From assembly GCA_963575745.1 (NCBI GenBank), contig CAUYUJ010003405.1:1-64000 (forward strand): a DNA stretch of 64,000 nucleotides, written 5' to 3'. Positions 31,747 through 40,886 of this stretch are shown piece by piece. A program made the translations under genes and the position numbers. The notes under the pieces are model-generated. The model was not told where the DNA came from and did not search any database. It was given only the letters and a program-made list of their open reading frames with translations. The first letter of the stretch is position 1, and every line of letters begins with the position of its first letter. The stretch comes from Prorocentrum cordatum (Eukaryota > Sar > Dinophyceae > Prorocentrales > Prorocentraceae).

Positions 31747-33094
31747 CTATATGAGCTCCTTGAACTTTTGCTCGTCGTCCAGCTCTTTAGACCGTAGGAT
31801 CCGCACGATTGGTTCATGCCCAAGCGCGCTCGGGCAATCCTGGCCATTCTGGAACATTGCCCCCCGGAATCCGCGCAAGCCGCCGCGCGTGGTGCAGGAC
31901 ATTGTCCTTTGCACGTCTCTCATGAAGAGACTCTTGCTGAAGTCGGGGCACTCGGCGCCCTTCCTCGCGTGACTTGCGGACCTGCGGGGTCCGCGACCAA
32001 TGGATGAAGGCGCGGCAAGGGCGCCTGAGCTTTGGCTGCGAGGCGCCGGCAAGCAGCAGCGGCGCGAGCAGGGACTCATGGCTGGCGGGGCAGCCGCGCC
32101 GGGGGGCCGCGCGCGGGCGGCGTTGCGAGCCGAAACGGCAGCGGCGGAAAACATGCTCACGCACGCAACAGCAGGTGCAGCATTCACGGGAGCACGGTAC
32201 ATGGTACTCACACATGCCCCATCCGCAAACGCCTGCAAAACCAACGCATGCACGCGTCTCGCAAAATCGTCCGTATAATCTTCCGCCTGCTTACAATCCC
32301 TTCCTCTCGCTTCAACATGCCTATGACTGCCATCACACCTACGCATCAGTCCCTCGGCCATCACGCTGGAGGATGATGCAACACCCCATGGCATTGTTCA
32401 CGTATTGCCTCGTACTGTTCTTTCATCCATACGCGCAGCCATGGAGCTGCATCTTTGTCAATTTGCATGTGTTCAAGAACTCCTTCACCTGTGGATCACT
32501 CCGATATTGGCATGGGGTCGGCCACTCAAGGCAGATCTGGCCTCTTCTCTGTGTTACTTATTGTGCCAAATCGCGAGCTACCCATAACAGCTTCCTGAAA
32601 AGTGTTACGTGGCCCCTCAATTTCTTGAGAGCTGTTTCATTACCGGAGCGGTAATACATGGCTTCATTTACATACTGCCATGGAGATCCGCCCGCACATG
32701 GCATCGAGATCCACAAGGTGATACGCTTGTCGGTGGCAAGGCCTTGGCTTATCATTTCCCTTTCAAATTCTACTAGCTTTGCCACCGCAAGCGCTTTTCC
32801 CTCTTTGGTTGTCATATATTCGTTCTCTGTCAAACGCACCACCTCGCATTGACCGTCAGGGATGAAAACTCGATTCCCCCGCCGGCAGTTAGGTCCACGA
32901 CAAAACTCTATGAAAAGGCGTTGTCGGGATGTTCCGCTGGAACCTACAACGGCATCAGGGGCAGCAACCATAGCATGGCTATGTGTTGCTCTCCGTTCTT
33001 CGGTGGTATCTTGGCCGTTCTCTTCGTCAGATGACGGCGCATGTACCTCCGAAGCGCTTGATTCACTGTCAGTTATCTCGAACAGAGCCATCAT
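31747..33094 (-). pseudogene. Post-RNase H ORF of a dinoflagellate copia-like element, broken
   Basis: 33,094-32,558 is open for 178 codons with LFIEFCRGPNC at about 60, RLTENEYMTTKEGKALA in the middle, and LWISMPCAGGSPWQYVNEA near the end. After an in-frame TAA near 32,558 the same frame goes on with ICLEWPTPCQYRSDPQ and, after another stop near 32,420, the next frame has RRCDGSHRHVEARGRDCKQA and a YTDDFARRVHALV-like helix. From memory, dinoflagellate copia-like loci often carry an ORF with this motif order (EFCCG, then L-W-S-PC-GGSPWQ, then EWP--C-YW, then C-G-H-H, then Y--IH) right after RNase H. I do not know its biochemical role. The early FC-GP and PC-GGS pattern is vaguely reminiscent of a methyltransferase fold, which is speculation. 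Confidence 0.55.
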
Positions 33095-33226
33095 TTCTCG
33101 TCTTCCTTTACTTTCCCCAGACGGTAAAATCTCCGTTCGTTGCTAGCCTCCGCGGGTGTTCCCGCTCGGTTATGAACCCTGGGCTTGGCCGGCGAATCAG
33201 CGGGGGGGGGGCCTTTATTTTGTCGT

Positions 33227-34408
33227 TTAGGCTTTTTTTTTTGCCCTCTTGCTCGGCATCCTGCCGCCGTTCCGAAGCTTGGACTGCGCGCCGAGCTTCG
33301 GCTTGAGGACCCCCCCGGGTCCCAAGGGAAGACCCGCATCGCCTTCGAATAGCGAGTCCAAATACTGTTGATACAACGGGGCAGTCGAGAAGGTCGGGGC
33401 CGCGACCTGCACTAGATAGAGCACCTTGATCCACGACGGTGGCTGCTCAAATCTCTTAGTGCCAATGTCTGCGGCCTGATCGTGCGTTGGGCAGTATGCC
33501 AGGGTCGCTGCGCCTCCGGCAAACTGCTCCGCAACTGCGGAAGCGTCGATCCGGTGCGCACGAAGCAGGTGGATAAGTTTTTGCGAGCCACCTGCCTTGC
33601 AAACCTTCACGACGGCGTGATTGTCTTCCATGAACTCTGCCCTCAACGTTCGGCCGAGTAGCACCCCCCACAATGGGAATGCCGGCTGGAAGCCTCTTCT
33701 GAAGGCTTCGTCAGCTGAGACATTTTCCGCTTCCAATGCGCCATGAGACACTGCGGTCTGTCGTCGGGAACTGCAGTTTCGAAGCGCCCTCGCATTCGGT
33801 CCCCGCAAGAATTGTGCGTTCGCACTCGTACTGCGATGAGTGCGAATGTCGCTTGCCAGATCAGCATCCGCGAACTGGCTTAACCATGCGTCTTCACGGC
33901 GATCGCCCACCCAAGACACCAGGCGGTAGTGCGCCGTTGCTTTCAGATAGCAGATGATTCGCAACAAGTATATATCCCGTTGTTCCGTCGATTTGGTGCC
34001 ACACGCAGCAGTTTTGCAGACTGCGTTCAAAAGATCCGGACGTGCCATGCGTGCCCCGTGAAAGATGGTCATCAGCACCTTAGATGCAATGGGTTGCAGA
34101 ATGCCTGATGGGGCAGGCGGCTTAGGATCAGGGGCTGGCGGGCCCTCCATTGGAGGGCCACCCGCGCTCACCTCAGCGCCAGGGGGCCCAGCGGCGGCGT
34201 CGATGCGTAAGCGCGCAGCCAGGGCCTCTTCGGCAGGTGCCAAGACTTCTCCGCGCGGCCCCCCTTGGCCATCCTCGAACGAGGACAACTCGGGGCCGAA
34301 GGGGGCCCCCGACAGCGGGTAAGTGGCTTGGTCGGTGTCCGTGAGTTCTGCGCACAGAGAAGCACAGGACTTGAAGAATCCGGCCATGTCGCATTCCATT
34401 ATCCGCAC
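33227..34408 (-). CDS. Ty1/copia-type RNase H domain (3' end of pol)
   Basis: 393 codons. GARMARPDLLNAV at about 118-130 is the conserved lead-in of copia RNase H, followed by YLKATAHYRLVSWVGD. FADADLASD holds the first catalytic Asp (181), with STS after it. EAE supplies the Glu (about 226/228), EDNHA supplies Asp 262, and HDQAADIGTK supplies the C-terminal Asp. The catalytic set therefore looks complete. The function in the family is removal of the RNA strand during cDNA synthesis. The N-terminal 100 residues are Pro/Gly-rich linker from the RT side. The C-terminal Lys-rich tail ends at the stop. It follows the RT fragments with a frame change near 34,400. Confidence 0.85.
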   Translation of the reverse strand: MRIMECDMAGFFKSCASLCAELTDTDQATYPLSGAPFGPELSSFEDGQGGPRGEVLAPAEEALAARLRIDAAAGPPGAEVSAGGPPMEGPPAPDPKPPAPSGILQPIASKVLMTIFHGARMARPDLLNAVCKTAACGTKSTEQRDIYLLRIICYLKATAHYRLVSWVGDRREDAWLSQFADADLASDIRTHRSTSANAQFLRGPNARALRNCSSRRQTAVSHGALEAENVSADEAFRRGFQPAFPLWGVLLGRTLRAEFMEDNHAVVKVCKAGGSQKLIHLLRAHRIDASAVAEQFAGGAATLAYCPTHDQAADIGTKRFEQPPSWIKVLYLVQVAAPTFSTAPLYQQYLDSLFEGDAGLPLGPGGVLKPKLGAQSKLRNGGRMPSKRAKKKA

Positions 34409-35160
34409 CTTCTTCTTCGGTCTGGTTTATACTCTGGCAGCGGGGGCGGCTGTGGCGGGGCCGAAACCGCACGCCGTTGTTCGCGCAACCAGCTCTGCTC
34501 TGTGGGGTTCTGGCGCGTGCACACAGTGGCTTCAGCAGTGCTGGTTTGGTATTCCAATATCGTAGCCGTACTGCGTGGGCCATCGGGGAGCGGTGCCCAA
34601 AAACAATTCTGGGCGGCGGCGGCCGAAGGCGCCGTCATTCCGCTGGCGCACGCAGTGTCGTCAAGCTCCTCCCACGTGTCATAATCGCAGGTAATCCTGC
34701 GGACGACCCTGTGCCCTTCTGGGCCGCCCGGTCGAGACGCGTGGTATCTGTTTGTATTAGCATCATATCTCACCCACACGCTGTGTCCTTTAGGGACATG
34801 GGATGATCTGTCACAGTAGATCGGGGCAACATTGCTCTGCTGCATTGCGCCATGGGCGACAGCAGATGGTTGGTGCCCAGTGTCAGCCACGCCATTGGCG
34901 TTTTTGCCCGTGGGCGGCGGCGGGTCCAACGTGGCTGGGGCCACGCCTTGCCAATCGACCCATTTCTCCGAAACCCGATGTTCGCATCCGAGGTATCTTC
35001 CCAACAGGGTTGGCGGGTCCATGCCGATTCCTTCTGGCGCGTCTCGGATGGGCTCAAAATCAGATCCCACCTCGTCTCCAGATCCCGAGAGGGACCCGCA
35101 AGTTTGAAATCGTGATCGTCTACGTATACGATCAGAAACCGTTCAAGCTCTGGGAGATAG
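34399..35160 (-). pseudogene. Copia reverse transcriptase, palm to connection, frameshifted
   Basis: At 35,159-35,057 one frame reads LPELERFLIVYVDDHDFKLA, containing the catalytic YVDD box at 35,126-35,115 and the FKLAGP phrase typical of dinoflagellate copia elements. After about 20 codons coding moves to the frame of 35,070-34,399, which begins with GSDFEPIRDAPEGIGMDPPT and LLGRYLGCEH. The latter matches the conserved LG--L of copia RT after the active site. The remainder is variable linker toward RNase H (includes WLREQRRAV). The frame break close to the active site means no intact enzyme is encoded as written. Confidence 0.75.
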
Positions 35161-35754
35161 TAACAGCTCCTCGAGCAGGAAATGGGGTAAACCCCTGCGA
35201 CATAACTTGCGCCTCACAATGCTGTTCCCAAGAACCTCCTGCATCAGGGTGCGCGCCAGTAGCAGGGGGCATACGAGGTCGGCCATGCCCCCCCCCCAAC
35301 TCTCAGGCCAAGCTTACTTAGGCAAGCGCGCCCACGTCGGGGCGCCTCCCAGCTTACATTGAGCGCATGCCCGACGAGCGTCAGCCCGCTGTATGCAATG
35401 TCCTTCGAACAAGCCGTACGTGTCGGCAGCTTTGCTTGCCTGCAACGCAGCCGGGCAGCTGGAGAGTTCTTGAAACAACGCAACGTTTCTGTCCTGATCT
35501 ATAAAATAGGATCCATCAACAACGACACTCCCTTTTAATTCTCGGTCTTCATGGTCCTCGGGGAGTTCGGCGTTCTTTTCGTACCGGAGCGCAAAGAGTC
35601 TCCCGATGTGAAAGGTCTTTCCTGTCATCTTTGCCCTGACATCGCGGAGCTCTTGAACTTTCGATTCATCCCATATCTTAATATTTCTGAAGCGTCCCCA
35701 CTCATCCATCAGCGCCTTCTGGGCTTTCTCGCTGTTGGCCGCCTCAGGGGTCAA
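35161..35754 (-). pseudogene. Copia reverse transcriptase, fingers and palm, broken
   Basis: 35,754-35,314 is one frame starting at TPEAANSEKAQKALMDEW, with IGRLFALRYEKNAELPEDHE and LKGSVVVDGSYF (copia K-R-V--G), then QRADARRACAQCKLGG and PTWARLPK, equal to the conserved Q-D---AY-Q--L-G-PTW-RLP of these elements. A stop and a ten-C run (35,288-35,297) break the frame. The next motif is read in two other frames: DLVCPLLLA, then PDAGGSWEQHCEAQ and GFTPFP. The order and spacing match an RT that has lost frame three times. The homology begins abruptly at 35,754, next to an inverted repeat. Confidence 0.8.
35743..35749. repeat. CTCAGGG direct repeat at left edge of the interrupting block
   Basis: The same heptamer occurs at 60,460-60,466, where the coding of the 5' copia half stops. 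In both places it encodes Pro-Glu in the same codon phase on the minus strand. It could be a target-site-like duplication, breakpoint microhomology or coincidence. Confidence 0.4.
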
Positions 35755-35755
35755 A

Positions 35756-35789
35756 CATCATATTAATGATCCGCAGCGCTAATATGATG
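35756..35789. repeat. Perfect 10-bp inverted repeat at the copia break point
   Basis: CATCATATTA at 35,756-35,765 and its exact complement TAATATGATG at 35,780-35,789, with a 14-bp spacer. It lies within 10 bp of the point where RT homology begins. Confidence 0.8.
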
Positions 35790-35799
35790 CGAACTTGGC

Positions 35800-36008
35800 G
35801 TGATGATGGTACTGATGATGATGATGACGGTGGCGCTGATGCCATTGATGCCGGTGGCCATGATGACGATGGTCATGATGTCGGTGGTCATGATGACGGT
35901 GGTCGTGACGACGATGGTCATGATGTCGGTGGTCATGGTGTCGCTGATTGTGCTGATGATGTCGGTGGTCATGATGGCGACTGCGATGGCGGTGATGACG
36001 ACGACTAA
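35800..36008. repeat. GATGTCGGTGGTCATGATGACG-like minisatellite (21/30 bp)
   Basis: Degenerate tandem units of GATGTCGGTGGTCATGATG and GGTGGTCGTGACGACG. All frames are open because units are multiples of three. I do not call a gene. Confidence 0.85.
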
Positions 36009-36205
36009 TTTTTCCGCTCGCAAGCGTCGCGGCGCCAGCTGCCGCGACGCCGCCTTGGCCTCAGAAGGCGCGCCAGAGGCACCGCCACGGGCACGCCAGA
36101 GGCAGCGCCTCGGCCGCGCCAGAGGCAGTGTCTCGGGCAACCATATCCTAGCGAAGGTCTTCCCAAGGGTTGCTCATATTCTGCCCGCTTCCTGAGGGCG
36201 GTGAA

Positions 36206-36600
36206 TTAATTGTCGGGGCACGCCAGAGGCAGTGCATTCTGTCCGTTTTCTGAGGCCGCTTCCTGAAGGCGGCCAGGGCACCCTTCGGCCGCTTCAGGCC
36301 GCTTCCCGAGGCCACTTCGCGTTGGGGCGCGCTCGCCATGGCGGGGCACGCCAGAGGCAGCGCCTGCGCCCACTTCGCCCATGGCGGGGCGCGCTCCTCC
36401 AGCCGCGCCCAGTTCGCCCATGTGATGAGCATGCCTTTGTTGTCGGCCTTCTCGCGCTAGGCGAATTCGTCGGGGTGTCTGCCGAGGAGGTCCTTCAGCC
36501 CCCCAGGCGCCAAAAGCTTGTCGAACGTCTCGAACGCGCGCTCGTCGCGCCACCGCGACTTGCCGCGGGAATCCGCCGCCGCGCGCTTTGAGAACGTCGC
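36206..36600 (-). CDS. C-terminal part of gene D, unknown
   Basis: Best coding signal is in the frame reading RWRDERAFETFDKLLAPGGL to KDLLGRHPDEFA and a TAG near 36,455. The downstream stretch (ITWANWARLEERAPPWAKWA) continues with mixed composition. Another frame is open longer (36,940-36,206) but reads the 14-bp repeat partly as LPLA. Exon structure is not resolved. Function unknown. Confidence 0.35.
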
Positions 36601-36603
36601 GGA

Positions 36604-37200
36604 CTAGTTCAACCACAGGAGCGCTAGCCTCCGAGCCCGCGCCCTGGAGGCGCGCACTGGCAGCGCGCGACCGCCAGAGGCAGAGTCGGCGGCGGCGCCG
36701 GGCATATTGGCCGCGAGCTCGTCGGGCGGCGCCCCCCAGCGCTTCGGTCGGAGCACAAACTGGCCTGGGTTTTCGCTGACGAGCGAAGCGACGGCTCGGA
36801 GGCGAGCGAGTTCCGACGCTTCCTCTTTCGTCGCGCTTCCCCCTATCGCAACGAGCCGACGGCCATCTCCCGGCGCAAAGCTGTTCGGCAAAGTCAGGGT
36901 GCACCGCCAGCCCGCGCCAGAGGCAGCGCATGCCTTGCACTTGCTGACGGCTAGGACCAGAGCGCCTCCGTACACTTGAGGGCGCGTCGAGGCATGGTTA
37001 TTCAGCACGGCGAGCCAAGTGATCTTCTTGTCGCTGACGCGTTGCCCCAACAGGTTTCGACCGCTTCGACCCGCGCAGTCTCGCAGTTCGGCCACTGCGC
37101 CGCCGCGGGGGCCGCGCAGCGCGCGACGCGCCAGAGGCAGCGGCTTCGCGCACGGCGGAATAAGGCGAAATGGGTGCGCCAGTGGCGAAGCGAGGAGCAC
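36604..37200 (-). CDS. Gene D, possible double-stranded-RNA-binding-like segment
   Basis: 199 codons. The central part reads ITWLAVLNNHASTRPQVYGG, then KCKACAASGAGWRCTLTLPN and GGSATKEEASELARLRAVAS. The order of a short helix, a strand pair ending in W-CTLTLP, and a G-G-S-KEEA--A---AV helix resembles a dsRNA-binding motif, where GxGxSKKxAKxxAAxxAL is typical. The 14-bp repeat is read in the AASGA frame at both its positions, supporting this as the coding frame. The first 50 residues may be non-coding. The dsRBD reading is a guess from pattern only. Confidence 0.4.
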   Translation of the reverse strand: MLLASPLAHPFRLIPPCAKPLPLARRALRGPRGGAVAELRDCAGRSGRNLLGQRVSDKKITWLAVLNNHASTRPQVYGGALVLAVSKCKACAASGAGWRCTLTLPNSFAPGDGRRLVAIGGSATKEEASELARLRAVASLVSENPGQFVLRPKRWGAPPDELAANMPGAAADSASGGRALPVRASRARARRLALLWLN

Positions 37201-37354
37201 TGAGTAGCAGCGGGTTCGGGCCGAAATGTGACGGAAAGCTGCGGCGAGGTCCTCATGGATTTTCGGAGTGGTCTTGTTTCTTATGACTTCTCTTCAAGGA
37301 GGATCGCCCCGATGCCAGAGACGTCGATGCTTATGACGACGACGACAAAGAGAA

Positions 37355-37450
37355 AACTAAGCACGACCCTGGTCGCGTTTAGTTTTCCCCTGGTCGCGTT
37401 TAGTTGCCTCCTGCTCGCGTTTAGCGTTTCCCTGGTCGCGAGGAGGAGGA
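37355..37450 (-). repeat. Short inverted array of the CTAAACGCGACCAGGG minisatellite
   Basis: About four units of GTTTAGTTTTCCCCTGGTCGC, the reverse complement of units found from 37,720 onward. Confidence 0.8.
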
Positions 37451-37454
37451 GGAG

Positions 37455-37720
37455 CAGGAGAAGAGGAGGGGGGGGGCGACGACGAGACAGGGGTGACGAC
37501 GACGACGACGACGACGAACGCGACGACGACGACGACGACGACTGGTTGGGATGCCGTTGATGTGCTCTTGGGCGTCTGGGACTGGGTCGGCCGACTCAGC
37601 CATCGCGCGGCGCAGGGCGGCCAGGTCGATCTCGCCCGAGGGAGCGGCCTCGCGCGTAGGCCCAGGTGGCGACCTGGAGCGGCGGCGCACTCCCCCTCCT
37701 CCTCACGACCAGGGAACAAC
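37455..37720. other. Spacer with (GACGAC)n run
   Basis: A (GAC)n microsatellite at about 37,490-37,540, then about 170 bp of unassigned sequence separating the two opposed minisatellite arrays. Confidence 0.6.
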
Positions 37721-37799
37721 TAAACACGACCAGGAGAAAACTAAACGCAACCAAAGGAAAACTAAACGCGACCAGAGAGAGAAACAAAAAACCTATAAA

Positions 37800-37840
<41 letters not shown>

Positions 37841-40600
37841 GGGGGGCCAAGGACAAACTAAACGCGACCAGGGAAAACTAAACGCGACCGCGGAGAAAAC
37901 TAAACACGACCAGGGGAAACTAAACACGACCAGGGGGGGGGGGACTAATCACGACCACAGGAAAACTAAATAAGACCAGGGGGAACTAAACACAACCGAG
38001 AGAAAACGAAACCCGAGCAGGGAAAATCTGAACCCGACCAAAGGAAAACAACTAAACCCGACCAAAGGAAAAACTAAACCCGACCAGAAGAAAACTAACC
38101 CCGACCAAACGAAAGACTACACCCGACCAAAGAAAAACTAGACCCGACCAAGAACAAACTAGAACCAACCACGGAAAAACTGGACCCGACCACAGAAAAA
38201 CTAGGCCCGATCAAAGGAAACAACAGGGAAACTAACCCCGACCAAGGGAAACTAAACCCGACCAAAGTAAAACTAGACCCGCACCCCCGCCCCCCTCAGG
38301 GAAGAGAGAAGAGGGGAAGAAGAAGAAGAAGGGGGGAACAAAAAAAAAAAAAAAAAAAAAAATAATAAAAAAAACACGGTGGAAAACTAGACCCGACGAT
38401 GGGGAAAACTAGACCCGACCAATGAAAACTAGACGCGCCCCCCCCCCCCCCCCCCCAACAAAAAAAAAAAAAAAAAAAACTAAACCCGACCGGGGGGCAA
38501 CTAGACCCGACCACAAGAAAAACTAGACCCGACCAGGGAAAAGAAAACTAAATCCTACCAAAAGAAAAAAAAACTAAACCCAACAGGGGGGAACTAGACC
38601 CGAGGAAAAAAACTACACCCGACCAAAAACAAAATAGGCCCGACCAATGGAAAGACTGAGCCCGACCAAGGGAAAACTAGACCCGACCAAAGAAAAACTA
38701 AACCCGACCAAAGGAAAAACTGGACCCGACCTAAGGAACAACTTTACCAGACCACAGGAAAACTAAACCCGACCAAGGGGAAACTAGACCCGACCAAAGA
38801 AAAACTAGGGACCCGACCAGAGAAAAAACTAAACCCGACCACAGGAAAAACTAGACCCGACCACGGGAAAACTAGACCCGACCAAGGAACAACTAGACCC
38901 GATCAAGGAAAAACTACACCCGACCAAAAGCAAAACGAAACCCGACCAAGGGAAAACTTGACACGACCAAAGGAAAAAACTAAACCCGACCAGAGAAAAA
39001 TTAGACCCGATCAAAAGAAAAACTAGACCCGACCAAAGGACAACTAAACCCTACCAAAGGAAAACTAGACCCGACCACCAAGGGAAAACTAGACCGGACC
39101 GAGGGGAAAGCTACACCCGACCAAAGAAAAACTAACCCGACCAAAAGAAAACATAAATCCGACCAAGGGAAAACTAGACCCGACCACAGAAAAACTAAAC
39201 CCGACCAACGAAAAACTAAACCCGACCAAAGGGAAAACTAGACCCGACCAAAAGAAAAAAACCATACCCGACCAAAGAAAACTAAACCCGACCAGAGAAC
39301 AATTAAACCCGACCAAAGGAAAAGCTAGACCCGACCAATGGAAAACTTAAGCCCGACGAAGGGAAAACTAAACCGAACAAAAAAAGTAAGCCCGACCAAA
39401 AGAAAAACAAAACCCAACCAGGGGAAAACTAAACCCGACCATAAGACAAACTAGACCCGACCAAAAGAAAACTAGACACTACCAACGGGAAAAAAACCTA
39501 GACCCGACCAGAGAAAAAACTAAACCCGACCACGGATAAACGAAACCCGACCAAAGGAAAAAACGAAACCCGACCAGAGAAAAACTAGACCCGACGATGG
39601 GAGAACTAGACGCGACCAAAGAGAAACTAAACCCGACCAAAGGAAAACTATACCCGACCATATGACAACTAAACCCGACCAAAGAAAAACTAGACCCGAA
39701 CAAAGGAAAAAACGACTAGGGAAAAGCTAGACCCGACCAGAGAAAAACTAAACCCGACCAAAGGAAAAACTAGACCCGACCAGAGGAAAACTAGACCCGA
39801 CCAGTGAAAAACTAAACCCGACCAAAGGAAAACTGTACCCGACCAAAGGAAAAACTAGACCCGACCTGGGGGCAACTGGACCCGACCTGGGAAAAACTAA
39901 ACCCGACCAGAGCAAAAAGTAAACCCGACCAAAGGAAAAACTAGACCCGACCAAAAGAAAACAAACCCCGACCACGGAACAACTAAACCCGACCAAAGAA
40001 AAACTGTACCAGACCAAAAGAAAAACTACACCCGACGATGGGAAAACTACACCCGACCAAAGAAAAACTAAACCAGGCCAAGAGAAAAACTAGACCCGAC
40101 CAAGGGAAAACTAGACCCGACCACAGGAAAACTAGACCCGACCAAAGGAGAATTAAACCCGACCAGTGGGGTGAAAAAAAAAAAAAAAAAAAAAAAAAAA
40201 CGACGAGGGGAAAACTAGACCCGACCAAAGGAAAAACTAAACCCGACCAGTTTTTTCTTTTTTTATAAAGAAGAAGAAAAAATAGACCCGACCAAGAGAA
40301 AAAACAAAACCTGACCAAGGGAAACTAAACCCGACCAAGGAAAAACAAAACCCGACCAGAGAAAACGTAAACCCGACAACTAGGCCGGACCAAAGGAAAA
40401 CTAACCCCGACCAAGGAAAAACTAGACCCGACCTGAGAACAAAAGAAACCCGACCAAAGGAAAAACTAGACCCGACCAAGGGAAAACTAGACCCGACCAG
40501 GGGAAAACTAAACCTGACCAGAGAAAAGCTAAACCCGTCCACAAGAAAAAACTAAACCCGACCATGGAAAAACTAGACCCCGGCGGTAACTACACCACGA
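37721..40600 (+). repeat. AAACTAGACCCGACCAAAGG minisatellite (about 20 bp unit)
   Basis: About 2.9 kb of variable units, mostly AAACTA, then G or A, ACCCGACCA, then an AGG/GGG-type tail. Interruptions are (GA)n at about 37,803-37,836, poly-A at about 38,340 and 38,460, poly-C at about 38,437, and poly-A at about 40,168-40,200. The octamer CTAAACCC, a permutation of the telomere-type unit CCCTAAA, occurs in many units. No gene. Confidence 0.95.
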
Positions 40601-40886
40601 GAAAAAAAAAACTATCAGGAAAAAATAATCAGGAAAAAGACAAGTATACAGAGATCAATGCACAGAGAGCGCAATGATGCGGGTGCTGATGGCGACGACG
40701 AGGGCGACGTCGGCGACGACGACGGCGGCTTTTTTGTCTCTCGCCCGCGCGCAGGCAAGCGGGCTCGCATGCGAAAGCGCGGCCGACGGACAGCCGCGAA
40801 AGCAGCGACGCGCTGCGCGCAGAAATAAGCAAGCGCCAGAGGCAGCTCTTCAAAGGGTTCTGCCAGGAAAGAAGCGCCAGAAGCAG

